A stretch of 47,129 nucleotides of DNA from CAZSNT01 sp964607765 (GTDB taxonomy: Bacteria; Verrucomicrobiota; Lentisphaeria; Oligosphaerales; JABHEG01). Below are positions 16,134 through 25,646 of the stretch, in pieces; within the stretch, counting starts at the first letter, position 1; the number at the start of each line of letters is the position of its first letter. Under the pieces are notes generated by a model. The model worked only from the letters and a program-made list of their open reading frames with translations, made no database searches and had not been told where the DNA came from. Made by a program: the position numbers and the translations under genes. The stretch is from NCBI GenBank assembly GCA_964607765.1, contig CAZSNT010000074.1:1-47129 (forward strand), in the 5' to 3' direction.

Positions 16134-17684
16134 TCATTGCTTTGGCGGCCAGTTGTCGGTACGGAAGGGCGAGGCAGGGAAGCCTTCGCTGTTATACAGG
16201 TTGCAGCCAACGGGGTTGTCGGCCCATGCATAACGCACCGCCACAGGATCGGCAACTCCATCTGAGCTGACCACGACCGTATCACCTCTGATCACGGCCT
16301 GTGCGGCGACAAATCGCCGGTCCGAGCCCGCAATAGCAAAGGTCTTGAGCGGCCCGCCGCCCCGCGAAACCAGTCCGGAACCGACATCCTCGAATCGAAT
16401 GACGATTTTACCGTCCTCCTTCTTGCGGGACCTGTAAATCGGACCGCCAGCGACAACCTTCTTGCCATAGGTTTTGGCCAGCGCCTGCCGGGCCAGGCGG
16501 TAGCCGATGGCTTGCTTGTTTTTCGGATGGATGTTGTCTGCTTCGCCCACGTCAATTCCGACGGCAATGCCGACATCCGGGACCTCCTTGTGGAACTTCA
16601 GGAAGCTCTCCCGGATGAAAACCCAGCCTGTATCTTCCACCGGCTCGACCTGGGGCTTGCGGAAATTGACCAACTGCACCGCATAGAAAGGGACGTCGGC
16701 GCCGAAATCCTCGCGCCACTCCGACACGAGGTTCTCCAGTAGGTCGCGATAGAGGACGGCGTCCTCGAAAGAGTGTGAATTGCGCTCGCCCTGATACCAG
16801 ATCGCGCCCCGAATCCCGTATGGAACATGCGGATGGATCATCGCATTGTAGAGGTTGGCGGGATAGTTCTGGTCTTCATGTGGATGCACCTTCTTCTTCG
16901 GCCATTTGGGCGGCTTTCCGCCGGAAGACCTGGCTTCTTTTGCATCCACTTTCCACTGTTCCCGGAGGGTGTTGAAGCGCGCCTCTTCCGCAGCGACGTC
17001 GAATCCCTCCGCCTCGGCGTCGCGCTCGGCTTTGTCCGCCATCACGGTCGGGAATTCTTCCAACGACGCCAACGGGCTCCAGGCCTCGATGCCCGTTCCT
17101 CCCCATGCCGAGAGGATTAACCCTACCGGCACATTCAGCTCCCGCTGGATTTCGCGCCCAAAGAAATAGGCCGTAGCTGAAAACTCGCCAACGGTCTTCG
17201 GCGCGCACACATTCCAGGCGCCCGTACAATCCTCCCGCGGCTCCAAGCTTGCTTTCCGGTCGGTCAGAAACATTCGGATCAGCGGATGATTGGCCGCTGC
17301 TTGCTCTTTCTCATAGTCCTTCGCTTTCTTCACCCTCATTCCCATGTTCGACTGCCCCGAACAGAGCCAGACTTCTCCGACCAACACGTTCCCGATCTCA
17401 ACCGTTTCGGCGCCGCTCGTCACGATCAGCGACTGCGGCTGTGCGTTCGCCGCCATTGGCTTCAGACGAACCATGAACCGGCCATCGGCCCCGGCGTTGG
17501 TCTTCTCCTGCCCGCCCGCAAAGCGGACAGCCACCTCGGCCCCGGGATCAGCCCAGCCCCGGACCGCCACGTTGTTGTCCCGCTGAAGCACCATGCCCTC
17601 GGAGAACACCGCCGGCAGTCTCAGCTCAGCAAAGCTTGAGCTGCCCATGACAACCAAAGCCAACAACAACCATGTTCCACGCAT
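16134..17684 (-). CDS. Sialate O-acetylesterase-like SGNH esterase
   Basis: A 516-aa protein with a signal peptide (hydrophobic residues about 5-18, cleavage near Ala19-Glu20) and a perfect 'aggagg' six bases before the ATG. It has an N-terminal beta domain ('FSEGMVLQRDNNVAVRGWADPGAEV') typical of the bacterial sialate O-acetylesterase family, the nucleophile block 'CSGQSNM' (Ser112), 'WYQGERNS' in the middle, and the Asp-His block 'DNIHPKNK' (Asp383, His386) completing a catalytic triad. These enzymes remove O-acetyl groups from sugars; many members in glycan operons act on polysaccharides other than sialic acid. Placed among sulfatases it would remove acetyl decorations so that glycosidases can act. 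Predicted exported. Confidence 0.92.
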   Translation of the reverse strand: MRGTWLLLALVVMGSSSFAELRLPAVFSEGMVLQRDNNVAVRGWADPGAEVAVRFAGGQEKTNAGADGRFMVRLKPMAANAQPQSLIVTSGAETVEIGNVLVGEVWLCSGQSNMGMRVKKAKDYEKEQAAANHPLIRMFLTDRKASLEPREDCTGAWNVCAPKTVGEFSATAYFFGREIQRELNVPVGLILSAWGGTGIEAWSPLASLEEFPTVMADKAERDAEAEGFDVAAEEARFNTLREQWKVDAKEARSSGGKPPKWPKKKVHPHEDQNYPANLYNAMIHPHVPYGIRGAIWYQGERNSHSFEDAVLYRDLLENLVSEWREDFGADVPFYAVQLVNFRKPQVEPVEDTGWVFIRESFLKFHKEVPDVGIAVGIDVGEADNIHPKNKQAIGYRLARQALAKTYGKKVVAGGPIYRSRKKEDGKIVIRFEDVGSGLVSRGGGPLKTFAIAGSDRRFVAAQAVIRGDTVVVSSDGVADPVAVRYAWADNPVGCNLYNSEGFPASPFRTDNWPPKQ

Positions 17685-17701
17685 GTCAATCCTCCTGCCT
17701 G

Positions 17702-19102
17702 TTACGGTAAGATCCCATTCATCTTCTTTCGATGGGGCCCTTGGTGGTGCAAAGCCCGTTGTTCCGTCGCGACGCCCTTGTCGCCCTGGTCAACCATCCA
17801 CTGGTCAAGCTTGGCGGACAGCTCTTTCACGGCGACGGCCCTCTCCGGGCTGTCGATCAGATTGTTCAGGCAGTAGGGGTCCTTCTCGATATCGTAAAGC
17901 TCCTCTTCGGGACGCGTGAAATAGCGTTCCGCGAACGCCACGCCCTCTCCGCCGGCCTTGCGCACCTTCTGCCGAAGGTTCCGCGACCGGGGGATACTGA
18001 AACTATTGTCATGATTCAGGTTCCTGATGTACCTGTAGCGTTCGCCGACCACGCTGCGGATGGCGAAGTCCTCCTTGGCGCCATTGACGCCCCGCGTGGT
18101 CTGGAGGCTATAGGAGTAGCCATGATGCCTGCTGGTCTGCCCCTTCAACACACCGAGAAACGAGCTTCCATCCAACTCCTCGGGAATCTCGGCGCCCACG
18201 GCATCCAGAATGGTCGGGACGACATCGGTGTATTCCACAATGGCATCGGTCTTCGCGCCCGCCTTCACATACCCGGGCCATGAGACGACCAGTCCGCTCG
18301 CAACCCCCATCTCGTAACAGGTCCATTTTCCGAACGGGAAGACGCTTCCCTGCTCGGTGGCCACCATGACGACGGTGTTCCCGCGAAGCCCCAACGCGTC
18401 AAGCATCGAGACGACTGCCCCTACCTGCCCGTCGAAGTAGGTGATTTCCGCCAGGTACCTGGAGTAGTCTTCGCGGTGAAGCTCCAGCTGCTGCGGGGAC
18501 AGTTTGAGCGATTCCGGGGGATACTGCGAAGCATCGCCCTGCGTCCAGGGGTCGTGGGGTTCGTTGGAGGCCAGGAACATGCAGAACGGCTTCTTCTGTT
18601 CAGCCAATGCCTTCATCTCCTTGAACATCCGGGGATACCGCCACCCCTCAGGGCCGGGCTTCACCCCCGCCCCCTTGTTGGAGTCGGCGAACTCATCGAA
18701 GTAGGTAAAGGGGAACACCTGCTTCGGACCGACATGCGTCTTGCCGAAGAGATAGGTGGAATACCCCGATACCTCCAAGTAGTGTGGGATGCTTCTGACA
18801 TGGTCGTGGGCATTGGCATGGTTCGGGTAGGCCCCGCTCCTGACCGGATACAGTCCCGTATACAGCGCATGCCGCGTGGGGGAACACATCGACGCGGGTT
18901 GATAGCAGCGGTTGAACGTCATGCCGCTCTCGGCCAGGGCATTGATGTGCGGGGTCTTGGCCTGCCCCCCGTAAAGCTCAAGATCCTTGTAGGTGCAGTC
19001 ATCGGCCAGGATGAACACAATGTTCGGGCGGTCATCCGCGGCGAGCGCAAGCGCTGCGAACATCGCGGATGCCGCGGCAAAGGTGATCAGTAGTGCTCGC
19101 AT
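17702..19102 (-). CDS. Exported type-I sulfatase with EQG variant metal site
   Basis: A 466-aa sulfatase with a signal peptide (cleavage near Ala21-Ala22). 'IVFILADDCTYKD' carries the first Asp pair (34-35) and 'CSPTR' the formylglycine Cys73. The second metal site, usually 'DHG' or 'DNG', reads 'VATEQGSVFPFGKWTCYE' here; I recall the EQG/KWTCY form from a distinct sulfatase branch, so it is probably a branch feature rather than damage. 'EEELYDIEKDPYCLNNL' closes the protein. Its ATG shares one base with the stop of the preceding sulfatase gene (TGATG at 19100-19104), indicating coupled translation. Predicted periplasmic or extracellular; substrate unknown. Confidence 0.95.
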   Translation of the reverse strand: MRALLITFAAASAMFAALALAADDRPNIVFILADDCTYKDLELYGGQAKTPHINALAESGMTFNRCYQPASMCSPTRHALYTGLYPVRSGAYPNHANAHDHVRSIPHYLEVSGYSTYLFGKTHVGPKQVFPFTYFDEFADSNKGAGVKPGPEGWRYPRMFKEMKALAEQKKPFCMFLASNEPHDPWTQGDASQYPPESLKLSPQQLELHREDYSRYLAEITYFDGQVGAVVSMLDALGLRGNTVVMVATEQGSVFPFGKWTCYEMGVASGLVVSWPGYVKAGAKTDAIVEYTDVVPTILDAVGAEIPEELDGSSFLGVLKGQTSRHHGYSYSLQTTRGVNGAKEDFAIRSVVGERYRYIRNLNHDNSFSIPRSRNLRQKVRKAGGEGVAFAERYFTRPEEELYDIEKDPYCLNNLIDSPERAVAVKELSAKLDQWMVDQGDKGVATEQRALHHQGPHRKKMNGILP

Positions 19103-20694
19103 CAGTTCCCCTCTCTTTCCGCTTGCTGTCTTCTCATCGCCTTGAAGATCTCGTCCTTCCTGCGCTGGAGCTCCTTCTCTGTCAACTCCGGATGCGCCTT
19201 CTTCCAGTCGTTGAAGACGTACGACTCAAACAACACAGGTGCGTCCGTGTACCTAGGATCTCCTGTCTTCTTCAGATAGGCGAGCAACTGATTGCGCAAG
19301 GCCACTTTCTTTTCCTTCATCTGCGGGTCGTCTGCCAAGTTCCTCCTCTGGCACGGGTCCTTTTCGCAATCAAATAGTTCTTCTGCCGGCCGCGGTCCAA
19401 AAGCCGCCTCAAAGTATTTGCTGACTTCCGGTTCTTTGCGGAAGGCTACCAAGTACTGTCTGAGCGGATAATTCCGTCCTTCAGTAAGCAATGCCGATGA
19501 AGGGGCGGTTGGCTTTTCCTCGAAAGCATCAGAAACTTTGAGTCCTGGCTGGCAGTTGATGATGTACATATGTTCATGGGTGCGGATCATCCGCATAGGC
19601 TTGGGGCCGCCGTGGTATTCCATAGCGGTTACAATGAATTCCCGGGATGGATCAATACGGCCTGACTTCTTTGATTTCAGCAGATTGGTCAGGCTCTTCA
19701 CGCTAACCTCAGAAGGAATGTCAATACCGGCTGTCTCCAGAATGGTCGGACAGATCTCTGCGAGGGTCGTAAGGTCATCAATGCGCCGGCCCGCATCGAC
19801 CATGGGCGGATACCGAACAGCGAAAGGCATACGGGTCCCCGGATCGTAGAGGTTGCATTTAGCAGCTCCAGGGAATGGCATACCATTGTCCGAGGTGACC
19901 AGCACAAAGGTATTGTCCAGCTCTCCAGCATCTTCAAGGATCTTGAGCATTTCCCCTAACTCCCTGTCGAACTTCTGGATTTCCAGGAGATAGTCACAGA
20001 GGTCACTTCGTATGCCAGGTGTATCAGGCATGAAGCCGGGAACCTTGACCTTGCTGATATCCATGCCTGACTTAACCCCGGACCCAACATCGTAGGGCCG
20101 GTGCGGGTCGCTGCTTGCGAAGATGAACGAAAATGGCTGACCAGAGTGGCGGTCTCGTAGAAAGTCTCTGAAACTCCCGACGCAATCGGTATTACCCGTC
20201 GCGCTTCTACCTTTCTTCTTTTCGTCTCGCTTCTTAAATGAGGCCCTATAGGGCATTCCACCGGGACAGAATCTCCTGTCAGCGTCGGCCATCCACGTTC
20301 CAGGGGACCCTTTGCCCACATATCCAGTGTAATATCCGTTATCCCAGAGTATTTCCTGGTATGTCTGGAATTTTGCAGGGAAAGAGCCTGCCAAAATGGA
20401 AGCCTCTTCCAGCTCATAAATATTTCGCCCGGTAAGCATAGCACCACGCGAAGGTGCACAGGATGGGGAATTGCAGTACATACGTGTAAAGACAGCCCCC
20501 TCTCTTGCTATCCGATCAAAAGTAGGTGTCTTCACGACAGGATCACCATGAAAGGATGTGTGCCAATACGATTGGTCATCCGATATGCAGATCAGGAAGT
20601 TGGGTCGTTTCGCGGAGCTTTCATTCTTCGCCGCCACAGAACCAGAGATTGCAGCCAACGAAACAACAACCGCCAATAGAACTCTTTTTCCCAT
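19102..20694 (-). CDS. Exported type-I sulfatase, N-sulfoglucosamine sulfohydrolase-like
   Basis: A 530-aa sulfatase. The ATG at 20694 is preferred because 'aaaggagc' lies upstream and a clean signal peptide (to about Ala21) follows; an in-frame ATG at 20715 would add seven residues. 'ICISDDQSYWHTS' gives the first metal site, 'CAPSR' the formylglycine Cys79, and 'TSDNGMPFPGAAKCNLYD' the second metal site. The first 100 residues after the signal closely match the C-terminal half of the double sulfatase just upstream ('GDPVVKTP', 'GRNIYELEE', 'FPAK'), so the two are paralogues. Its GC content (about 51% in sampled lines) is lower than that of its neighbours. The charged C-terminus 'LTEKELQRRKDEIFKAMRR' is probably helical. 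Confidence 0.95.
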   Translation of the reverse strand: MGKRVLLAVVVSLAAISGSVAAKNESSAKRPNFLICISDDQSYWHTSFHGDPVVKTPTFDRIAREGAVFTRMYCNSPSCAPSRGAMLTGRNIYELEEASILAGSFPAKFQTYQEILWDNGYYTGYVGKGSPGTWMADADRRFCPGGMPYRASFKKRDEKKKGRSATGNTDCVGSFRDFLRDRHSGQPFSFIFASSDPHRPYDVGSGVKSGMDISKVKVPGFMPDTPGIRSDLCDYLLEIQKFDRELGEMLKILEDAGELDNTFVLVTSDNGMPFPGAAKCNLYDPGTRMPFAVRYPPMVDAGRRIDDLTTLAEICPTILETAGIDIPSEVSVKSLTNLLKSKKSGRIDPSREFIVTAMEYHGGPKPMRMIRTHEHMYIINCQPGLKVSDAFEEKPTAPSSALLTEGRNYPLRQYLVAFRKEPEVSKYFEAAFGPRPAEELFDCEKDPCQRRNLADDPQMKEKKVALRNQLLAYLKKTGDPRYTDAPVLFESYVFNDWKKAHPELTEKELQRRKDEIFKAMRRQQAEREGN

Positions 20695-20729
20695 AGTGAC
20701 TCGTGCTCCTTTCATCGGGGCGCCCTCAG

Positions 20730-23678
20730 TTATTTGTAGTCCATTATGCCCCGGGACTCCGCCATCGCCTGGAGCAGCTTTTTCTGTTCGCTCCTGAGCT
20801 TCTTGACTAACTCCGGGTTCTCTTTCATGAATGAAGGGGAGACATACAATGGATACTCCTGGAATTTCACGGGCTTGTTTGTATGTCGCGGGTCGCCGGT
20901 GGCTTTCAGATGGGCGCTCAACTGACTGCCCATCGATTCTTTCAGTTTCTTCATGTCCGGGGCGTCAGCCAGATTCACCAACGCGAAGGGATCGTTGTTC
21001 AGGTCGTAGATCTCTTCTGCCGGGCGTATCCCAAAACACCGCTCGGCAATTGGACGCAGGTCCGCTTCCTCTCGGAATCTCGTCAGATACCCCCAGTGCC
21101 CCATCTGCATGCCCTTGCCTGGCCGCTCCGAGGAGGGACTGGTCGGCGCTTTCCATACTTGGGGGACCTTGGCCCTCTCCGGCTCGTAGTTCCTGATGTA
21201 CAGGTAGCGCTCATCACGCAGCGCACGCATCGGGTATGGAAGCGTATGCACTTCAAACGCTGTTACGACGAACTTCCGACCGGGATCCAAACGTCCCGAC
21301 TCTTTAGAGAAGAGAAGATCCTCCATGCTCTTCGCGCTGATCCCTGCAGCCGGCTTCACCCCGGCCATGTTGCAGATGGTCGGATGCAAATCCGCCAAGG
21401 TGATCAGGTCGTCCACGGTCCGGCCTGCCGGGATTTTCACCGGGTAGCGGACGGCAAACGGGACCCTGGATCCCTGGTCGTAGAGGTTGCATTTTCCGCC
21501 GGGGAAAGACATGCCGTTGTCCGAAGTTACAATGACAACGGTGTTCTCGAGCTCCCCGCTCTCTTCGAGAATATCCAGCATCTCCCCGAGATGCCGGTCC
21601 GCCCACTGTATCTCATACAGGTAATCGCAGACGTGGCTCCTGATCCCGGGGGTGTCGGGAATGAAACCAGGCAGGTTCACTTTTTCGGGATCCAACCCGT
21701 TCTCCACCCCGATTCCGGGCTTGTACGGGCCGTGCGGTTCGTGGACCCCGGCAAAGAACGAGAACGGTTGTCCTTCTTTCCTGTCGGCCAGGAATCTCCT
21801 GAAACCCTCGGTGTAGTTCTTCTGGCTCAAGCCTCTGTCGGGTTCCTCCGGGTAGTTCACCTGGTAGGGCAATCCGCCCGGGTCAAAGGTCCGTCCGGTC
21901 GCGTTCCATAGGCCCGGCCCCCAGCATTTGCCGTTGTAGCCGCAGTGGTAGCCCGCTTCCCACAGCAACTCCTGGAACGTCTTGAGTTTTGCGGGGAAGG
22001 CGCCCTGCAGCACCGACGTCTCCTCCAGCTCATAGACATTGCGCCCCGTAAGGCACGCTCCGCGGGACGGGGTGCAGGAAGGCGCATTGGCGAAGCAATG
22101 GGTAAAACTCACCCCCTCCTTGGCCACCCGGTCGAAATTCGGCGTTTTCACGACCGGGTCGCCATTTGCCGATGTGTGCCAGTAGGATTGGTCGTCGGTC
22201 ATGAAGATGAGGAAGTTCGGCGATGGAGTCTTTCTGTCGCGCTTGACTTGGGTTTGGCCACTCTCGGCCCGGCCTTTGCCTTTCCGAATGGCTGGGTCAT
22301 TGGCTGGGTCGAAGTCGGGGTTCTCGGCAGGCAGGTTCGCCTCGACCGTCTTGAGGTAGGTCACCATGGTCTTGCGCAGTTCGCTTGCCTTCTCCGGCAT
22401 GGCGGCGGCGAGGTCTTTCTCCTCGGCGAGGTCTGTGTTCAGGTTGAACAGCATGGACTGCTTCGTCTCGTAGAAGTAGTGGAGCTTCATGTCGCCCTGA
22501 CGAATCGTGGTGTCGGGTTTGCTCTTCTTGCCGTGTTGGTAGTGCGGCCAGTGGAATACGAGGAAGTCGTGGGGCCGCTGCACCGGCGCGGCTTCGGGCG
22601 CGCCGAGCAGGTGCTTGAAACTGCCGCCTTCCACCTTCTCCGGCAGGTCGTGGATCCCGAGGATGTCGCAGATGGTCGGGAAGATGTCGTACCCCACCAC
22701 GGTCCGTCGCGACACGCTGTCGCCCTTTATGCCCGGGCCGGCGACGATGAAGGGCACACGGATGCCTCCCTCCCAGACGGTCGCTTTGCTTCCGCGCAGC
22801 GGGCCGTTGACGTTGGCCGAGTCGGCGGTGGGGAAGGTGCCGTTGTCGGTCGTGTAGAAGATGTAGGTGTTGTCCTGGATGCCGAGCTCCCGGATCTTGT
22901 CGAGGGTCCGTCCGATGGCGGCATCCATGTCGTAGAGCATCGCGGCAAACGGAACAGCCTGGTGTCGTTTGCCGCCTGGCATCTGCGCGAACATCTCTCT
23001 TGTCGCAGGCCTTGACTGGCAGCCCAGGTGGGTGGCGTAGTGCGAGATCTGCAGGTAGAAGGGGGCGCCCGCCTTCACCTGCTGCTCCATCCACTCGTTG
23101 CCCCGCTTCGTGATGCTGAACGCGAGCTTCGGGTCGTCCGGCAGGTTGCGAGGCCGGCTGCCGGCGCCATTGCCGGTGGGACCGTCGCCGGCGTCGAAAC
23201 CGTGTGCCTCAGGGCCGTTTTCACCCAGATGCCATTTGCCGAAGTGCGCGGCCTTGTAGTGCGGCTGATGTTGTTTGAGGATCTCCGGCAGCGTGATCTC
23301 ATCGGCGGGCAGGGCGTCGATGTGTTGGGCCGGGATCATCCGGTTGCCTTCGTAGAGCGGGCCGGTGTTGCGGTTGCAGATGTCGGTGAACTTCAAGGCC
23401 GCGGGACTCCGACCGGTCAGCAGCGCGGCCCGTGACGGCGAGCAGTTGGGGTGCGACGCATAGCCGTCGGTGAACCGCACGCCCATCTTCGCCAGACGCT
23501 CGATGTTCGGCGTCCGGAAGAAGTCGCTCTTCGACTCGGGGATAGCCGGATCGTATTGGACAGAGGTCGTTCCCCACCCCTGGTCGTCGGTGAATATGAC
23601 GACAAAATTGGGCAAGGTTGCCGCGGCTGCATTGAGCCACGAAAGGGACAGCAGGCAGAGGAGGATCGGGTTCTTCAT
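20730..23678 (-). CDS. Double sulfatase: two complete sulfatase domains in one polypeptide
   Basis: A 982-aa protein, about twice the family length, in one uninterrupted frame. After a signal peptide (to about Ala20), domain 1 (about 22-450) has 'VVIFTDDQGWG', 'CSPSR' (Cys79), 'AHFGKWHLGE', 'FYTTDNGTF' and 'RGSKATVWEGG', resembling arylsulfatase A / GalNAc-6-sulfatase types. A charged linker (about 450-485, 'GKGRAESGQTQVKRDRK') leads to domain 2 (about 487-950) with 'LIFMTDDQSYWHTS', 'CTPSR' (Cys535), 'TSDNGMSFPGGKCNLYD' and 'EEIYDLNNDPFALVNL', resembling heparan N-sulfatase types. Both domains keep full active-site motifs, so two different sulfate esters could be removed by one secreted protein. 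Domain 2 is the closest relative in the window of the gene at 19102. Its start overlaps the preceding stop (ATGA). Confidence 0.95.
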   Translation of the reverse strand: MKNPILLCLLSLSWLNAAAATLPNFVVIFTDDQGWGTTSVQYDPAIPESKSDFFRTPNIERLAKMGVRFTDGYASHPNCSPSRAALLTGRSPAALKFTDICNRNTGPLYEGNRMIPAQHIDALPADEITLPEILKQHQPHYKAAHFGKWHLGENGPEAHGFDAGDGPTGNGAGSRPRNLPDDPKLAFSITKRGNEWMEQQVKAGAPFYLQISHYATHLGCQSRPATREMFAQMPGGKRHQAVPFAAMLYDMDAAIGRTLDKIRELGIQDNTYIFYTTDNGTFPTADSANVNGPLRGSKATVWEGGIRVPFIVAGPGIKGDSVSRRTVVGYDIFPTICDILGIHDLPEKVEGGSFKHLLGAPEAAPVQRPHDFLVFHWPHYQHGKKSKPDTTIRQGDMKLHYFYETKQSMLFNLNTDLAEEKDLAAAMPEKASELRKTMVTYLKTVEANLPAENPDFDPANDPAIRKGKGRAESGQTQVKRDRKTPSPNFLIFMTDDQSYWHTSANGDPVVKTPNFDRVAKEGVSFTHCFANAPSCTPSRGACLTGRNVYELEETSVLQGAFPAKLKTFQELLWEAGYHCGYNGKCWGPGLWNATGRTFDPGGLPYQVNYPEEPDRGLSQKNYTEGFRRFLADRKEGQPFSFFAGVHEPHGPYKPGIGVENGLDPEKVNLPGFIPDTPGIRSHVCDYLYEIQWADRHLGEMLDILEESGELENTVVIVTSDNGMSFPGGKCNLYDQGSRVPFAVRYPVKIPAGRTVDDLITLADLHPTICNMAGVKPAAGISAKSMEDLLFSKESGRLDPGRKFVVTAFEVHTLPYPMRALRDERYLYIRNYEPERAKVPQVWKAPTSPSSERPGKGMQMGHWGYLTRFREEADLRPIAERCFGIRPAEEIYDLNNDPFALVNLADAPDMKKLKESMGSQLSAHLKATGDPRHTNKPVKFQEYPLYVSPSFMKENPELVKKLRSEQKKLLQAMAESRGIMDYK

Positions 23679-25630
23679 CGTTCGTCCAGGGCTTTCTGTT
23701 TGTGTTCTGACGGGCCGCTCCTGGAGATGGCGCGTTCGGTCCCGCCGGGCCAGTTGCCGAATGTGTTGTTCTCCAGACGGACCGCGCTGGATTCGTCGAC
23801 TTTGATCGCGTGGACGCCGGCTTTCATGTTCTCAGATGGGCGGAACTGGTTTTCGGCAATCGTCACGCCCGACACGTCGCGAAGGAAGATGCCGTGCACG
23901 GGACGCTCGACCAACTCTGTTGAGCGAGTCTCAACCGGGACGCGCGCGACGGTGTCCCACTGGTCGAAGTAGTTGCGTTCGATACGGATGTTCGTGATCC
24001 CCTGCCAGCCGACGCCGGCGTTGCCGCGTGTCACCTCAATACGGCCGTTCATGCGTGCGGCAATGACCCCGAACGGCTGGGAGTTCTCCGCGTGCCAGCA
24101 GCTCTCAAATCGATTGCCGACGATCTCGATGTTCCTGGGAACCGCACCGCTCTTGTTGCTGAAGTAGTTGTCCGAGTTGACAAGGTAGATTGCGGCGTTC
24201 TGGGAACGGACAAAGCGATTCGACAGAATCGAGCCGTCTGCACCCGAGCAAAGGACACCCCAACGCCGGTGGTCCGTAAAGGTGTTGTCCCGGAGAACGA
24301 ATCCGTTGCACTGGTTGCTCAGGTTGTAGATCCAGAGATCGTCGTTCCCCGCGGCCACCGCGAGCGGCGGGACGAGTCCGACATCCTTGTCTCCCCACGG
24401 CTCTTCGCTGGAAACGGACGTTACTTCATGCCGGGAGACCAGGGCGCGCTTGCGCATGTCATACACGGCGAGCCGGTCGCCGGGCAGAATCGAAAACCAC
24501 CCCTTCTGCGCGCCGATGCGATAGGGGCGCTCCCGATCCGCCGACGTCCCCTTGAAGAAGCCTACGGTATTCTTGAGAACAACGGCGTCGTCGCCGATGC
24601 CCCGGAATTGGCATCCCTCGATCCAAGGGCCATTGCGCTGGTTAGTGGTGAAAATGCCGTCCGCAGTGGATGTGAAGAGATCGCCGCCGGTGGGGCGCAC
24701 AGTGACACCCACATAGCATGTCCGCTCGCTGAATTGGTCCACAAAGAGAGAGCCGGGTGAGTGGTTTATCTCGATGTCGCGGTAGACGAGCGTGTGGCAT
24801 CGGGTGGCGTAGAACACGCCGCGGCCATTGGTCCGGGCCAGGAGGGCGACGCGATCGCCGACCTCAATGACACGCCGCAATGGATCGTTCTCATAGGATC
24901 CATGGAGGCGCCCATGGTCCATGGCGCTATTGAACCGCATGCGAAACCGCCTGTCGCCGAGGTGCGTCGGGGGCTTGCGCCATTTGAAGCCGATCGTTGC
25001 TGGGCATCCGGGCTTCATGCTCCATGAGCCGTCCGGCTGCTGGCTCATGACAATGACCCACTTGAGTTGGGCCGGCGCGAAGCGTGGTCCGTCGGGGAAC
25101 GGATAGCCCGGATCAATCTCGACTTCGTAGATCCCCTGGCTTCCGTCGATGATCCGCGTGACGACGCCCTGCGTGATGTTCTTTGGATCGTAGGTGACCC
25201 GGAAGTTCTTCAGGATCACGTTTCGGACTTGAGAGATGAAGAGGAAGCGGGACCATGACGTGACCGTGAAGGTGCACCCCCGCCCGTCGATCACGAGATT
25301 CACCGGGACATTGCCGTCCTCCGTCTTCCCCAGCCTCAGGACATTCTTGCCATCGAGCGCTCCGACCCGGTAATCGGCGCCGGGAGCAAACTCCAACCGC
25401 ACCGTATGCTTGTCGGAGGATTGATTGACCGCTCGGTCGAGCCACTGTTGGATGCTCTCAGTCGACGCCTCCGCCGGTACTTGCAGTACCGTGGTCTTGC
25501 CGATTGAGATGGTCTCCGGCGGCGTGAAACTGGTGAGCAAGTGACTGTGCGTGCAGCCGAAGGCCAGCAGGGCAGCGGTCATCGCAAACGCGGACAGACG
25601 GCTTGTCTTGACTTGTGATCGGGTTTCCAT
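23675..25630 (-). CDS. Right-handed beta-helix lipoprotein (pectate-lyase/GH110-like)
   Basis: A 651-aa predicted lipoprotein. The ATG at 25630 is chosen because 'ggaggg' precedes it, it lies 16 bp after the upstream stop, and a lipobox LAFGC (Cys26) follows; the longer frame to 25771 would run into the preceding gene. From about residue 110 the sequence shows repeated short coils typical of right-handed beta-helices ('NLVIDGRGCTFTV', 'NVILKNFRVTYD', 'IEGCQFRGIGDDAVVLKN', 'FVLRDNTFTDHRRWGVLC', 'NIEIVGNRFESCW', 'GVTIAENQF'). 'GIGDDAVV' and the 'HSPGSLF..F' segment recall GH28/GH110-type glycosidases, where paired Asp residues are catalytic. Whether it is a lyase or a hydrolase cannot be decided. 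Surface anchoring fits attack on external polymer. Confidence 0.85.
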   Translation of the reverse strand: METRSQVKTSRLSAFAMTAALLAFGCTHSHLLTSFTPPETISIGKTTVLQVPAEASTESIQQWLDRAVNQSSDKHTVRLEFAPGADYRVGALDGKNVLRLGKTEDGNVPVNLVIDGRGCTFTVTSWSRFLFISQVRNVILKNFRVTYDPKNITQGVVTRIIDGSQGIYEVEIDPGYPFPDGPRFAPAQLKWVIVMSQQPDGSWSMKPGCPATIGFKWRKPPTHLGDRRFRMRFNSAMDHGRLHGSYENDPLRRVIEVGDRVALLARTNGRGVFYATRCHTLVYRDIEINHSPGSLFVDQFSERTCYVGVTVRPTGGDLFTSTADGIFTTNQRNGPWIEGCQFRGIGDDAVVLKNTVGFFKGTSADRERPYRIGAQKGWFSILPGDRLAVYDMRKRALVSRHEVTSVSSEEPWGDKDVGLVPPLAVAAGNDDLWIYNLSNQCNGFVLRDNTFTDHRRWGVLCSGADGSILSNRFVRSQNAAIYLVNSDNYFSNKSGAVPRNIEIVGNRFESCWHAENSQPFGVIAARMNGRIEVTRGNAGVGWQGITNIRIERNYFDQWDTVARVPVETRSTELVERPVHGIFLRDVSGVTIAENQFRPSENMKAGVHAIKVDESSAVRLENNTFGNWPGGTERAISRSGPSEHKQKALDER

Positions 25631-25646
25631 TGTTGCTGCCCTCCAT

